64,000 nucleotides of DNA from Nocardioides alkalitolerans (GCA_038184435.1 CP116227.1:4256610-4320609), one strand, 5' to 3'. Positions 43,390 through 52,662 are shown, numbered from the stretch's first letter. Program-made: numbers and translations. The notes: generated by a model not told the origin, from the letters alone.

Positions 43390-44955
43390 ATGTCGTCTGC
43401 CCCCGACCACGACCTCGTCCTGGTGGTCGACTTCGGCGCCCAGTACGCCCAGCTCATCGCGCGCCGCGTGCGCGAGGCCCGGGTCTACTCCGAGATCGTC
43501 CCGCACACGATGCCGGTCGCGGAGATGCTGGCGAAGCAGCCGGCGGCCATCATCCTGTCGGGCGGCCCCTCGAGCGTGTACGCCGAGGGAGCGCCCCGCA
43601 TCGACGCGGACCTCTTCACGGCGGGCACGCCCGTCTTCGGCATGTGCTACGGCTTCCAGCTCATGGCGCAGAACCTGGGCGGCACGGTGTCGCCGACGGG
43701 CGCGCGGGAGTACGGCCGCACGCCGGTGACGGTGGGGGAACCGGGCACGCTGCTGGCGGACCTGCCGGGCGAGCACCGCGTCTGGATGTCGCACGGCGAC
43801 TCCGTCACCGCGGCCCCCGACGGCTTCGCCGTGCTGGCGTCGACCGACGTGACGCCCGTGGCGGCCTTCGAGAACACCGACCGCCGGCTCGCCGGGGTGC
43901 AGTGGCACCCCGAGGTGCTGCACTCGGAGCACGGCCAGGAGGTGCTCGAGCGCTTCCTCGTCGACATCGCCGGCTGCCGCCAGACCTGGACGATGGTCAA
44001 CATCGTCGAGGAGCAGGTCGAGCGGATCCGCGCCGAGGTCGGCGACGCCCGCGTCATCTCGGCGCTCTCGGGCGGCGTGGACTCCGCCGTGTCGACGGCG
44101 CTCGTGCAGCGGGCGATCGGCGACCAGCTCACCGCCGTGTTCGTCGACCACGGCCTGCTCCGCGAGGGCGAGGCCGAGCAGGTCAAGCAGGACTACGTGG
44201 CGGCGACCGGGGTGGACCTCAAGGTCGTCGACGCCCGGGAGCAGTTCCTCGGGCACCTCGCCGGGGTCACCGACCCGGAGACGAAGCGCAAGATCATCGG
44301 CCGCGAGTTCATCCGCGTCTTCGAGGCCGCCGAGCGCGAGGTGCTGGCGACGCCGGGCCCGCCGGTGAAGTTCCTCGTGCAGGGCACGCTCTACCCCGAC
44401 GTCGTCGAGTCCGGCGGCGGCGCCGGCACCTCCAACATCAAGAGCCACCACAACGTGGGCGGCCTGCCGGAGGACCTCGAGTTCTCCCTCATCGAGCCGC
44501 TGCGCACCCTGTTCAAGGACGAGGTGCGCGAGGTGGGCCGCCAGCTCGGCATCCCCGAGGCCATCGTCGCCCGGCACCCGTTCCCCGGCCCCGGCCTCGC
44601 GATCCGCATCATCGGTGCCGTGGACGAGGAGCGCCTCGCGATCCTCCGCGCCGCCGACGCGATCGTGCGGCAGGAGACCACCGCCGCCGGGCTCGACGGC
44701 GAGATCTGGCAGTTCCCCGTCGTGCTCCTCGCCGACGTCCGCTCGGTCGGCGTGCAGGGCGACGGCCGCACCTACGGTCACCCCGTCGTGCTGCGTCCCG
44801 TCTCCAGCGAGGACGCCATGACGGCCGACTGGACCCGGCTGCCGTACGACGTGCTCGAGCGGATCTCGACCCGCATCACCAACGAGGTGGCCGAGGTCAA
44901 CCGCGTCGTGCTCGACGTGACGAGCAAGCCGCCGGGCACCATCGAGTGGGAGTGA
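43390..44955 (+). CDS. guaA: GMP synthase (glutamine-hydrolysing) GuaA
   Basis: 521 residues. The N-terminal class I amidotransferase runs to about 200: VVDFGAQYAQLIARRVRE, SGGPSSVY, GMCYGFQLMAQ with the nucleophile Cys, and VQWHPEV for the His-Glu pair. The ATP pyrophosphatase has ALSGGVDSAVS (about 221-231), and the C-terminal dimer domain ends KPPGTIEWE. It converts XMP to GMP. The start at 43390 is preceded by GAAAGG; the frame is open further upstream but that part would run through the terminator hairpin and promoter. Confidence 0.97.
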   Translation: MSSAPDHDLVLVVDFGAQYAQLIARRVREARVYSEIVPHTMPVAEMLAKQPAAIILSGGPSSVYAEGAPRIDADLFTAGTPVFGMCYGFQLMAQNLGGTVSPTGAREYGRTPVTVGEPGTLLADLPGEHRVWMSHGDSVTAAPDGFAVLASTDVTPVAAFENTDRRLAGVQWHPEVLHSEHGQEVLERFLVDIAGCRQTWTMVNIVEEQVERIRAEVGDARVISALSGGVDSAVSTALVQRAIGDQLTAVFVDHGLLREGEAEQVKQDYVAATGVDLKVVDAREQFLGHLAGVTDPETKRKIIGREFIRVFEAAEREVLATPGPPVKFLVQGTLYPDVVESGGGAGTSNIKSHHNVGGLPEDLEFSLIEPLRTLFKDEVREVGRQLGIPEAIVARHPFPGPGLAIRIIGAVDEERLAILRAADAIVRQETTAAGLDGEIWQFPVVLLADVRSVGVQGDGRTYGHPVVLRPVSSEDAMTADWTRLPYDVLERISTRITNEVAEVNRVVLDVTSKPPGTIEWE

Positions 44956-44976
44956 CCCCGACCCTCCGGTCGTAGG

Positions 44977-45363
44977 TCAGCGGCGGCCGCGGGCCCGGTG
45001 CGGCTCGCGTCCGACCTCCTTGCGCGTGCGGCGCCGCAGCTGCCAGATCCGCAGCGAGCCGGCGATCGCGGTGAGCAGGATGCCCGCGGCGGTCGCGATC
45101 AGCAGCGACACGGCGAGGGGGGCCCGGCCCTCGAAGCCGAAGAACCGCACCGTGGTCTGCTCCGTGTTCTGCGCGATGAACACGACGAGCAGCAGCAGGA
45201 GCACGCCCAGCGCGACGGCGCCGATCCACAGGCCGCTCGTGCGCGAGCCGCGCAGGGGGTCGTCGTGGGGACGCTCGGCGTCCTTCGGGGGCGGCGGCGG
45301 GGGCGGGGGCGCGGTCGGGGGAACGGCGGGATCGCCGGCGGGGGACGCCTGGGGGACGGTCAT
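44977..45363 (-). CDS. LapA-domain (DUF1049) membrane protein
   Basis: 128 residues. A proline-rich N-terminus (PTAPPPPPPPPKD) leads to two membrane spans (about 50-71 and 86-106). The intervening FIAQNTEQTTVRFFGFEGRAPLAVSLL is the LapA/DUF1049 signature. A basic C-terminal tail (RIWQLRRRTRKEVGREPHRARGRR) is probably cytoplasmic. The family is linked to lipopolysaccharide assembly in proteobacteria but its role in actinobacteria is not known. It converges with guaA (21-bp gap). Confidence 0.85.
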   Translation of the reverse strand: MTVPQASPAGDPAVPPTAPPPPPPPPKDAERPHDDPLRGSRTSGLWIGAVALGVLLLLLVVFIAQNTEQTTVRFFGFEGRAPLAVSLLIATAAGILLTAIAGSLRIWQLRRRTRKEVGREPHRARGRR

Positions 45364-45551
45364 GCCGTCGAATCTAGCCGCGCCGGCCTCCGAACCGGAG
45401 GGCGTTCGGGGCCGGCGTCCGGCGTCCGGCGGGCGTGACGGCTGCGTCGAGCGTTGTCGCGAAATGGGACGTTGGGACACCCGGGACCGGCCCGGGCGGG
45501 TCCCAGGTGCACTTTTCCGCGCGCCGGGCGGGTCCCGCGCGGCAGCAAGCC

Positions 45552-46766
45552 TCAGACGAGCAGGTCCGTCAGCTCCGCCGCCAGCAGCACGGCCCCGACC
45601 AGGGAGGCCCGCTCGCCCAGCTCGGACAGCTCCACGGGCGTCGCCGCGACGGCGTCGAGCACGTGGCGGCGCAGCTCGCGGCGTACCGACTCCAGGAGCA
45701 GGTCGCCCGCCCGCGCCATGTCGCCGCCGACGACGAGCACGCCCGGGTTCATCAGGTTGACGACGCTCGCGAGCGCCCAGCCGATGTGGCGGCCCGCGTC
45801 CTCGAGCGAGCGCTGGGCGGAGACGTTGCCGCCCTGGGCGGCGGCGACGACGTCGTCGAGCGTGGCGCCGGGGAGCTGGTCGGCCAGCATCGCCAGGACG
45901 CTGCCGACGGAGGCGTAGGCCTCGAGGCACCCGCGGCTGCCGCAGCGGCAGACGGGACCGCGCTCGTCGAGGGTGAGGTGGCCGATCTCGCCGGCGGCCC
46001 CGCCGGACCCGTGGAAGAGCCGGTTGTCGATGACGATGCCGGCACCGACGCCCGAGGAGATCTTCACGAAGAAGGAGTTGTCCTCGCCGCGGGCGACGCC
46101 GAGCCGGTGCTCGGCGAGCGCGCCGAGGTTGGCGTCGTTCTCGACGGTGACGGGCACCCCGAAGGCCTCCTCGCAGGCCGCGAGCGCGTCGACCCCGACC
46201 CAACCGGGGAGGATCGCCGCGGCCGCCACCACCCGCTGGTTGATGGGGGCCGGCAGGCCGGTGGCCACCGTGCGCAGCGCGGTGCGGTCGAGGCCCTGGG
46301 CCGCGAGCAGCCCGTCGAGCAGGGCGGTCGCGATGGCGAGGCCCTCGGTGTGCGAGTGCGTGGGGGAGAGCCGCTGGCGCTGCTCCGCGACGAGGTGGCC
46401 CGTCACGTCCCCGATGGCGACCGCGACGTGGCTGTGGCCGAAGTCCACCCCGGCGACGAGACCGGCGCCCGGGGAGAGCCGCACGACGGTGCCCCGGCGG
46501 CCGCTGCCGGGCTCCGTGGCCACGAGCCCGGCCGCGGCCAGGTCGCGGATGATGTTGGAGACCGTGGCGGGCGCGAGCCCGGTGACCCGCGCCAGCTCCG
46601 CCTGCGTCGGCGGCGGCGCGTCGTCGACCTCGGCCCCGTTGCCGGCTGCCCGCAGCACGTCGAGCACGCGCCGCTGGTTGGCGGTGCGCAGCGTGGCGGT
46701 CGAGCCGGGCGCGGCCGGACGGAGGTCGGGGGTGGACACGGGCGTCACCCTGACGTGTGAGGTCAC
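45552..46766 (-). CDS. ROK-family transcriptional repressor
   Basis: 404 residues. A winged helix-turn-helix (about 27-93: ANQRRVLDVLRAAG, TQAELARVTGLAPATVSNIIRDL) is followed by the ROK sugar-kinase-like domain: VAGVDFGHSHVAVAIGD (about 103-119), VENDANLGALAEHRLG, and the zinc motif GHLTLDERGPVCRCGSRGCLEAYAS. Such XylR/NagC-type proteins bind a sugar and release DNA. Divergent from the XylFGH-type transporter, it is the likely local repressor acting on the 12-bp inverted repeat. GTG start at 46764-46766. Confidence 0.92.
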   Translation of the reverse strand: MTSHVRVTPVSTPDLRPAAPGSTATLRTANQRRVLDVLRAAGNGAEVDDAPPPTQAELARVTGLAPATVSNIIRDLAAAGLVATEPGSGRRGTVVRLSPGAGLVAGVDFGHSHVAVAIGDVTGHLVAEQRQRLSPTHSHTEGLAIATALLDGLLAAQGLDRTALRTVATGLPAPINQRVVAAAAILPGWVGVDALAACEEAFGVPVTVENDANLGALAEHRLGVARGEDNSFFVKISSGVGAGIVIDNRLFHGSGGAAGEIGHLTLDERGPVCRCGSRGCLEAYASVGSVLAMLADQLPGATLDDVVAAAQGGNVSAQRSLEDAGRHIGWALASVVNLMNPGVLVVGGDMARAGDLLLESVRRELRRHVLDAVAATPVELSELGERASLVGAVLLAAELTDLLV

Positions 46767-46770
46767 GAAC

Positions 46771-46837
46771 CGTCAAGACATGTTCTCAAACCGGGCTCGA
46801 AACTCGCTGGTAACGATTTTGCGTTCATGTCTTGACG
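46771..46837 (+). promoter_or_regulatory. 12-bp inverted repeat between ROK repressor and sugar ABC operon
   Basis: CGTCAAGACATG (46771-46782) and CATGTCTTGACG (46826-46837) are perfect arms 43 bp apart. Each arm carries a -35-like TTGACG pointing outward toward one of the two divergent genes. A repressor dimer bridging the arms would silence both promoters. Confidence 0.75.
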
Positions 46838-46913
46838 ACAAGGGCTGTGGCGCACAACACTCCGACCGTTACCACGCGACGGTGCTGTCGCACCCGGTCC
46901 ACGAGGAGAGTCC

Positions 46914-47987
46914 ATGTCCAGCAGCAAGATCAAGCGCGGCATCGTCAGCACGGCCGCGATCGTCGTCGGGGTCGGCCTGCTGGCCGCCTGCGGCGCCAAC
47001 GACGCCCAGGAGGGCGACAGCGACACCAAGGTCATCGCGCTCCTGCTGCCGGAGTCGAGCACCACGCGCTACGAGGCCTTCGACAAGCCGCTCTTCGAGG
47101 CCAAGGTGCAGGACGTCTGCGGCGACGAGTGCGAGGTCGTCTACTTCAACGCCGACCAGGACGAGGCGAAGCAGACCCAGCAGGTCGACTCGGCCATCTC
47201 GCAGAACGCCGACGTCATCGTGCTCGACCCGGTCAACGGCGCCGGCGCGGGCGGCATGGTCCGCACCGCGCAGGAGTCGGGCGCCGAGGTCATCGCCTAC
47301 GACCGGTTCATCGAGGGCGCGGACTACTATCTCTCCTTCGACAACGAGACCGTCGGCCGCATGCAGGGCGAGGCGCTCGTCGAGGCCACCGGCGGCACCG
47401 GCGGCATCCTCATGCTCAACGGCGCGCCCAGCGACCCCAACGCCGCCCAGTTCAAGTCGGGCGCCCACGAGGCGATCGACGCGAGCGGCCTCGAGGTGCT
47501 GGCGGAGTACGACAACCCCGACTGGAGCCCCGACAACGCCCGCACCTGGACCACCGACCAGCTCGCGCGCTTCGACGCCGGCGACATCGCGGGCGTGTAC
47601 GCCGCGAACGACGGCCAGGCCGGCGGCGTCATCGCCGCGCTGACCGGTGCGGGCGTCGACCCGACCGCGCTGCCGCCCATCACGGGCCAGGACGCGGAGC
47701 TCGCCGCCATCCAGCGCATCGTCGCCGGTGAGCAGGCCATGACGATCTACAAGCCCATCAAGGTCGAGGCCGAGAAGGCCGCCGAGGTCGCCGTGGCCCT
47801 CGCCAAGGGCGAGGACGTCGGCGAGACGACCGACTACGAGGGCGTCGCCTCGTTCATCTTCGACCCGATCGTCGTCACGGCGGACAACGTCAACGACACG
47901 GTCATCGCCGACGGCTTCTACTCGGTCGAGGACATCTGCACCGCGGACTACGCCGACGCCTGCACCGCCGCCGGCATCGGGGCGTGA
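46914..47987 (+). CDS. Sugar ABC transporter substrate-binding lipoprotein (XylF type)
   Basis: 357 residues. A lipoprotein signal ends at the lipobox LLAAC with Cys26. The mature part is a periplasmic-binding-protein type I fold: VIALLLPESSTTRYEAFDKPLFE, FNADQDEAKQTQQVDSAISQNADVIVLDPVNG, EVIAYDRFIEGADYYLSFDN and GVYAANDGQAGGVIAAL. The pattern is closest to xylose/arabinose/glucose binders (XylF, ChvE). AGGAGAG precedes the ATG. It is anchored outside the membrane and delivers sugar to the downstream permease. The exact sugar is uncertain. Confidence 0.9.
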   Translation: MSSSKIKRGIVSTAAIVVGVGLLAACGANDAQEGDSDTKVIALLLPESSTTRYEAFDKPLFEAKVQDVCGDECEVVYFNADQDEAKQTQQVDSAISQNADVIVLDPVNGAGAGGMVRTAQESGAEVIAYDRFIEGADYYLSFDNETVGRMQGEALVEATGGTGGILMLNGAPSDPNAAQFKSGAHEAIDASGLEVLAEYDNPDWSPDNARTWTTDQLARFDAGDIAGVYAANDGQAGGVIAALTGAGVDPTALPPITGQDAELAAIQRIVAGEQAMTIYKPIKVEAEKAAEVAVALAKGEDVGETTDYEGVASFIFDPIVVTADNVNDTVIADGFYSVEDICTADYADACTAAGIGA

Positions 47988-48799
47988 GCTCGGCCGTGGA
48001 GCTCAGCAAGACGACCCGCGCAGCGACGGGGTCCGCCCTGTCGCTGCGCGGGGTCAGCAAGCGGTTCGGCGCCGTCCAGGCGCTGTCCGCCATCGATCTC
48101 GACGTCGCGAAGGGCGAGGTCGTCGCCCTCGTCGGCGACAACGGCGCCGGCAAGTCGACGCTCGTGAAGATCATCTCGGGCGTCTACCAGCCCGACGACG
48201 GCACGATGACCCTCGACGGCCGCGAGGTCGTCGTGGGTGGTCCGCGCCAGGCGCAGAAGCTCGGCATCGCGACCGTGTTCCAGGACCTGGCGCTGTGCGA
48301 CAACCTCGACGTCGTCGCCAACCTCTTCCTCGGTCGCGAGCGCACCGCGGGCGGGGTGCTCCTCGACGAGGTCCACATGGAGCAGGAGGCGTGGCGGCTG
48401 CTGCGCCGCCTCTCCGCGAAGATCCCGTCGGTCCGCATCCCCATCGCGGCCCTCTCGGGCGGACAGCGACAGACCGTCGCGATCGCCCGCAGTCTCGTCG
48501 GCGACCCCGGCATCGTCATCCTCGACGAGCCGACCGCCGCCCTCGGCGTGGCCCAGACGGCGGAGGTGCTCTCCCTCGTGGGGCGCCTGCGCGAGACCGG
48601 CCTCGGCGTCATCCTCGTCAGCCACAACATGGCCGACGTGCTGGCGGTCGCCGACCGCATCGAGGTGCTCCGCCTGGGCCGCAACGCCGCGCGCTTCGAC
48701 GCCGCGGATGTGACCACCGAGCAGCTCGTCGCCGCGATCACCGGCGCCGGGGAACGCCCGGCCCATCCCTCCGACTCGCCCGCAGGAGCCCGCCCATGA
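47984..48799 (+). CDS. Sugar ABC transporter ATP-binding protein
   Basis: A 271-residue single-domain ABC ATPase: Walker A GDNGAGKST (about 51-59), Q-loop in TVFQDLALCDNLDV, signature LSGGQRQTVAIARSL (about 160-174), Walker B VILDEPTAALG. Sugar importers of the CUT2 class often have two fused ATPase domains; here there is one, as in the FrcA/XylG-short group. GTG start overlaps the binding-protein stop (GTGA). Confidence 0.93.
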   Translation: MSSAVELSKTTRAATGSALSLRGVSKRFGAVQALSAIDLDVAKGEVVALVGDNGAGKSTLVKIISGVYQPDDGTMTLDGREVVVGGPRQAQKLGIATVFQDLALCDNLDVVANLFLGRERTAGGVLLDEVHMEQEAWRLLRRLSAKIPSVRIPIAALSGGQRQTVAIARSLVGDPGIVILDEPTAALGVAQTAEVLSLVGRLRETGLGVILVSHNMADVLAVADRIEVLRLGRNAARFDAADVTTEQLVAAITGAGERPAHPSDSPAGARP

Positions 48800-50025
48800 C
48801 CGTCGCCGCCGACCTCGCCGACGAGCGGCTCGTCCGCAGCCGCGGCGCCCGTGGCGCCCTCGACGTCGTCTGGAACCGCCTGCGCGGCGGCGACCTCGGC
48901 AGCCTGCCGGTGGTCGTCGGCCTGATCGTGATCTGCACGGTCTTCTACAGCCTGGACCCGCGGTTCCTGTCGTCGTTCTCGATGGTCAACATCCTGACCT
49001 ACGCGGCACCGGTCGGGATCATCGCGCTCGGCATCGTGCTGGTGCTGCTGCTCGGCGAGATCGACCTCTCGGTCGGCTCCGTCTCCGGCATGGCGGCCGC
49101 GATCATGGCGGTGCTCGTGGTGAAGGAGGGCCAGCCGGCGTTCGTCGGCCTGCTCGCCGGCATCGCGGTCGGCGCGGTCGTCGGCATCGCCTACGCGTTC
49201 CTCTACACCGTGCTCGGCATCCCGAGCTTCGTGTTCTCCCTCGGCGGTCTGCTCGGCTTCCAGGGCGTGCTCCTCTACGTGCTCGGCTCCGACGGCACCA
49301 TCAACCTGCCCGACGGCTCCGGTCTCACCGAGTTCGCCCGGTTCAGCTTCGTGAGCGGAGCCGCGGCGTACGTCGGCGTGGCGGTCGTCGTCGCGCTGTA
49401 CGTCGCGTCCCGCCTCTGGACGATCCGCCAGCGTCGCGCGGCCGACCTGTCGGCGCCGTCCCTGCTCGGTGTCGGCCTCAAGGCGCTGGCGCTGGCGGCC
49501 GGGCTCGGCTGGCTGACGTGGTACCTCGGCGTCGACCGCGGCTGGAGCTACAGCTTCCTGCTCTTCGCGGCCCTCGTGGTCGTGATGGACCTGGCGCTGC
49601 GCCGTACGCGGTGGGGACGGCACGTCTTCGCCGTCGGCGGCAACGAGGAGGCGGCCCGCCGCTCGGGCGTGAAGGTGACGCGGATCTACGTGTCGGTCTT
49701 CGTGCTGACCTCCACCCTCGCCGCGCTCGGCGGCCTGCTGGCCGCCGGTCAGCAGACCTCGGTCTCGCAGGCCACGGGCACGACCGACACCAACCTGACC
49801 GCGATCGCCGCGGCCGTCATCGGCGGCACCAGCCTCTTCGGCGGGCGCGGGTCGGCGTACGCCGCGATGCTCGGCATCATCGTCCTGCAGGCCATCCAGT
49901 CGGGCCTCAACATCGTCGGGGTCGACTCCTCCGTCCGTTTCATGGTCACCGGCGGCGTGCTGCTGCTGGCGGTCGCCATCGACTCCGTCGCCCGTCGGGC
50001 GCGGTCGGCGAGCGGACGCGGCTAG
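48796..50025 (+). CDS. Sugar ABC transporter permease (XylH type, CUT2)
   Basis: A 409-residue permease with about 10-12 membrane spans. The CUT2 signature parts are GIVLVLLLGEIDLSVGSVSGMAAAIMAV (about 78-105), RRTRWGRHVFAVGGNEEAARRSGV (about 268-291) and LTAIAAAVIGGTSLFGGRGSAYAAMLG (about 334-360). An insert of about 60 residues lies in the middle, as in XylH. The ATG overlaps the ATPase stop (ATGA). No xylA or xylB gene is seen nearby. Confidence 0.93.
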   Translation: MTVAADLADERLVRSRGARGALDVVWNRLRGGDLGSLPVVVGLIVICTVFYSLDPRFLSSFSMVNILTYAAPVGIIALGIVLVLLLGEIDLSVGSVSGMAAAIMAVLVVKEGQPAFVGLLAGIAVGAVVGIAYAFLYTVLGIPSFVFSLGGLLGFQGVLLYVLGSDGTINLPDGSGLTEFARFSFVSGAAAYVGVAVVVALYVASRLWTIRQRRAADLSAPSLLGVGLKALALAAGLGWLTWYLGVDRGWSYSFLLFAALVVVMDLALRRTRWGRHVFAVGGNEEAARRSGVKVTRIYVSVFVLTSTLAALGGLLAAGQQTSVSQATGTTDTNLTAIAAAVIGGTSLFGGRGSAYAAMLGIIVLQAIQSGLNIVGVDSSVRFMVTGGVLLLAVAIDSVARRARSASGRG

Positions 50026-50140
50026 CGCGCGTCGTACCCCGGCGTCGGTTCAGAGCAGGGGTGGAGCCGGGGGCGTCTCGGGGCACGGCCATGGGCGTGC
50101 CGGAGAGGCGCCCCCGGCCCGCGTTCGGCACACTGCTCCC

Positions 50141-51466
50141 GTGAGCAGACTGTTCGGGGGACTCCGCCAGGCGCCGGCGCGCGTGCTGGCGGGCGTGCAG
50201 ACCGGGGTGCGGGGGTTCGTGCTGAAGCAGGTCGGCGGCCGCGTCGACCTGTCGAAGATCGACCGCGTGCCGGCCAGCCTCGGCTGGCCGTTGGAGCGTG
50301 AGGCGCTCGACCCGCCGGGGCGGCTCGAGGAGATGCGGGCCGAGCACCCGGTGAGCCTGCTGACCACGTTCCTCGGCATCAAGGTGTGGCTGGTCACCGG
50401 GTACGACGCGGGCCACGAGGTGCTCGTCGACCGCGGCGCGGCGTACTCCACCGACATCCGGCCCTACGTCGGCAAGGCCGGCGCCGACGGCGGCGACATC
50501 GGCGGGCTCGGGTTCACGGACCCGCCGGACCACACGCGGCTGCGGAAGTACCTGACGCCCGAGTTCACCCGCCGTCGCCTGCAGCGCCTCGAGCTGCTCG
50601 TCGACGCGATCATCGAGCGGCAGCTCGACGAGATCGAGGCGGCCGCCCGGGAGTCCGAGGACGGCGTCGTCGACCTCGTGCAGCTGTTCAGCTTCCCCAT
50701 CCCGTTCCTCGTGATCTGCGAGCTGCTCGGCCTCTCCGACGAGCGGCGGGCGATCTTCCAGGAGCTCGGCTCCGCCCGGTTCGACGTCTCCAGCGGCGGG
50801 ATCGGCGCCTTCGGCGCCATCTCCGGCTCGCGCGAGTTCCTGCTCGCCGAGACGGCCCGCCAGCGGCACGACCCCGGTCCCGGACTCATCGGCCAGATCG
50901 TGCGCGACCACGGTGACGAGATCAGCGACTACGACCTCGGCGGTCTCGCCGACGGCGCCTTCACGGGCGGCATGGAGACGTCGGCCGGCATGCTCGCGCT
51001 CGGCAGCGCCGTGCTGCTCGAGCACCGCGAGACCTGGAAGCAGCTCGCCGCGGGTGAGGCGGACGTCGACGCCGTCGTCGAGGAGCTGCTGCGCTACCTC
51101 TCCGTCGTGCAGGTCGCCTTCCCGCGGTTCGCGACGAAGGACGTCGAGGTCGCGGGCCAGCAGGTGCGCAAGGGCGACGTCGTGCTCGTGCACCTCCCGG
51201 CCGTCGACCGCGACCCGTCGTCGTCGGGCGCCTGCCCGCACGCCTTCGACCCGGGCCGCGAGGACAAGTCGCACCTCGCCTTCGGCCACGGCATCCACCG
51301 CTGCGTCGGTGCCGAGCTGGCCCGGATGGAGCTGCGCAAGGCCTACCCGGCCCTCGCCCGCCGGTTCCCCGACCTCGCGCTCGTACGCGGGACGGACGAC
51401 CTGGAGTACTTCGGGTCGTCGATCGTGTACGGCGTCGAGCGGTTGCTCGTGCGGCCGTTGGGGTGA
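50141..51466 (+). CDS. Cytochrome P450
   Basis: 441 residues. The heme loop FGHGIHRCVGAELARMELR places the proximal ligand at Cys388; the ExxR motif is in VEELLRYLS (about 310-318); the I-helix oxygen-activation motif reads FTGGMETSAG (about 276-285), with Thr-Ser in place of Thr-Thr. An N-terminal stretch of about 40 residues precedes the core but has no membrane span, so it is soluble. GTG start. The nearest electron-transfer genes (ferredoxin and ferredoxin reductase) lie 9-13 kb downstream. Substrate unknown. Confidence 0.93.
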   Translation: MSRLFGGLRQAPARVLAGVQTGVRGFVLKQVGGRVDLSKIDRVPASLGWPLEREALDPPGRLEEMRAEHPVSLLTTFLGIKVWLVTGYDAGHEVLVDRGAAYSTDIRPYVGKAGADGGDIGGLGFTDPPDHTRLRKYLTPEFTRRRLQRLELLVDAIIERQLDEIEAAARESEDGVVDLVQLFSFPIPFLVICELLGLSDERRAIFQELGSARFDVSSGGIGAFGAISGSREFLLAETARQRHDPGPGLIGQIVRDHGDEISDYDLGGLADGAFTGGMETSAGMLALGSAVLLEHRETWKQLAAGEADVDAVVEELLRYLSVVQVAFPRFATKDVEVAGQQVRKGDVVLVHLPAVDRDPSSSGACPHAFDPGREDKSHLAFGHGIHRCVGAELARMELRKAYPALARRFPDLALVRGTDDLEYFGSSIVYGVERLLVRPLG

Positions 51467-51471
51467 GAGGC

Positions 51472-51499
51472 CGGTCGGTTCCCCGGCTAGCCGGGGAAC
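51472..51499 (+). repeat. Left terminal inverted repeat
   Basis: Contains the perfect palindrome at 51478-51499, whose half is GTTCCCCGGCT. It follows the P450 stop by 5 bp and could also act as that gene's terminator hairpin. Confidence 0.75.
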
Positions 51500-51506
51500 T
51501 ATCCAC

Positions 51507-51534
51507 TTAGACCATCAACGTTGATGGTCAAAGC
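51507..51534 (+). repeat. Inner palindrome, left copy
   Basis: Half-site ATCAACGTTGAT at the centre; 27 of the 28 positions equal the right copy, with A in place of T at the third base from the left end of the run CTTAGACC. It includes the TGA stop of the AbiEi gene (51528-51530, minus strand). Confidence 0.75.
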
Positions 51535-52490
51535 GGTCGGTTCAGTGCACGTGGTCGACCGCCAAGGGCCCTCTTGGTCCGCTCGACCATCCGGTCGTGG
51601 TGGTCCAGGTCGCGCCACGTGTAGCGGATGAACCCGCAGTCGAGCAGCTCGCGCACGGTGTCCTCCCGGGCCTTCTCGCGCTCGAGCGCATCGGCCGGCG
51701 TCTCCCCGGGCCTCAGATAGCGCCCGTACTTCACCATTCCGTCGAACTCGCCCGCCAAGCCGTGCTCGGGCCACCAGAAGTCGAGCTCGGCGACGAGCCG
51801 ACTCCCGTCGTACACGCGGTGCTGCTGCACCGGCGCCGGGACTCCGCCGCGGAAGAAGGCGTACATGGTGCGGCTCTCACCCACCGAGCCCGATAGGGGG
51901 CTCGCGAGCCGGCCGGCGAGCGCCGTGTGGAGCGTGCCCGGCCAGGCGGTCGCGGTCTCGATCATCGCGTCCAGGTCGGCCTTCGTCGTGGTGCCCTCGC
52001 GGAGCAGGCTGTCCATCACGACCACGGTCCGCTCGGTGTCGACCAGGGTGGAGAGCTCGACCGCTGCGCGGGCAGGTACGACGGTGGGCAGGCCGTCCAC
52101 CTCCGTCACGTGCTCCTCGGGGAGCGTGGCGCGGTGGTGCGTGAGGCCCGACTCGCGACGTTCGGCGCGGCGCAGCGGGTTCGTGAGATGCACGTGGCTG
52201 AGGTCGAGGCCCCAGTGACCGTCGGTGTGGAGGAGCACAGCCGAGGTGTGGGACGCGACGTGGCGGGCGGTCGCGCGCTCGAGCGAGGCGCGGAGCCGTA
52301 CGAGGTGTCGCTGTGGCTCGGTGAGTGTCGCCCAGGAGCCCGGCAACGCGTAGGTGCCGTGACGGATCGAGACGACCTGCCCCGCCCGCTTCGCGCGGTA
52401 GAACGAGGCCGCCGTGTAGCCGACGGCGAGTGCGTCGCGCGTGAGGAAGTAGCCCTGCGCGGCGTCGAGCGCTTGGAGTCGTGGATGCAT
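51528..52490 (-). CDS. AbiEi antitoxin-like N-terminal domain with C-terminal Vsr/DUF559-like nuclease fold
   Basis: 320 residues. The N-terminal winged helix (about 1-60: LDAAQGYFLTRDALAVGYTAASFYRAKRAG, then IRHGTYALPGSW) matches AbiEi-type antitoxin domains. The C-terminal region (about 225-315) contains VAELDFWWPEHGLAGEFDGMVKYG and EKAREDTVRELLDCGFIRYTWRDL, a PD-(D/E)xK-like layout seen in DUF559/Vsr proteins. No AbiEii toxin gene is next to it, so it is not a standard toxin-antitoxin pair. It lies alone inside an inverted-repeat-bounded unit. Function unknown; a role in defence or element maintenance is possible. Confidence 0.8.
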   Translation of the reverse strand: MHPRLQALDAAQGYFLTRDALAVGYTAASFYRAKRAGQVVSIRHGTYALPGSWATLTEPQRHLVRLRASLERATARHVASHTSAVLLHTDGHWGLDLSHVHLTNPLRRAERRESGLTHHRATLPEEHVTEVDGLPTVVPARAAVELSTLVDTERTVVVMDSLLREGTTTKADLDAMIETATAWPGTLHTALAGRLASPLSGSVGESRTMYAFFRGGVPAPVQQHRVYDGSRLVAELDFWWPEHGLAGEFDGMVKYGRYLRPGETPADALEREKAREDTVRELLDCGFIRYTWRDLDHHDRMVERTKRALGGRPRALNRPL

Positions 52491-52628
52491 GGCCGGTCCG
52501 TTCCCGCGGCGCGCCGCTGCCAGCGGTGGGCGATGCCGGCTGGGGATGAGGGCACCTCACGGCGGGCCTGGGGACGACGAGTGGGCCGGTCCCGCGGCGT
52601 ACCGCTGGGTTGAAGCATCAACGCGCCA

Positions 52629-52656
52629 CTTTGACCATCAACGTTGATGGTCAAAG
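52629..52656 (+). repeat. Inner palindrome, right copy
   Basis: Perfect 28-bp palindrome; half CTTTGACCATCAAC. It lies 138 bp upstream of the AbiEi ATG and could be its operator, as AbiEi proteins repress their own promoters through inverted repeats. The 138-bp gap also holds an imperfect direct repeat (52491-52519 and 52584-52607). Confidence 0.8.
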
Positions 52657-52662
52657 CGGCGT

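Noticed and set aside
46914..50025. Complete xylose utilisation operon
   Set aside because: No xylA or xylB genes are present; only the transporter and ROK regulator are seen, and the sugar is not certain.
51528..52490. Complete AbiE toxin-antitoxin system
   Set aside because: No AbiEii nucleotidyltransferase gene on either side; only the AbiEi-type domain is present.
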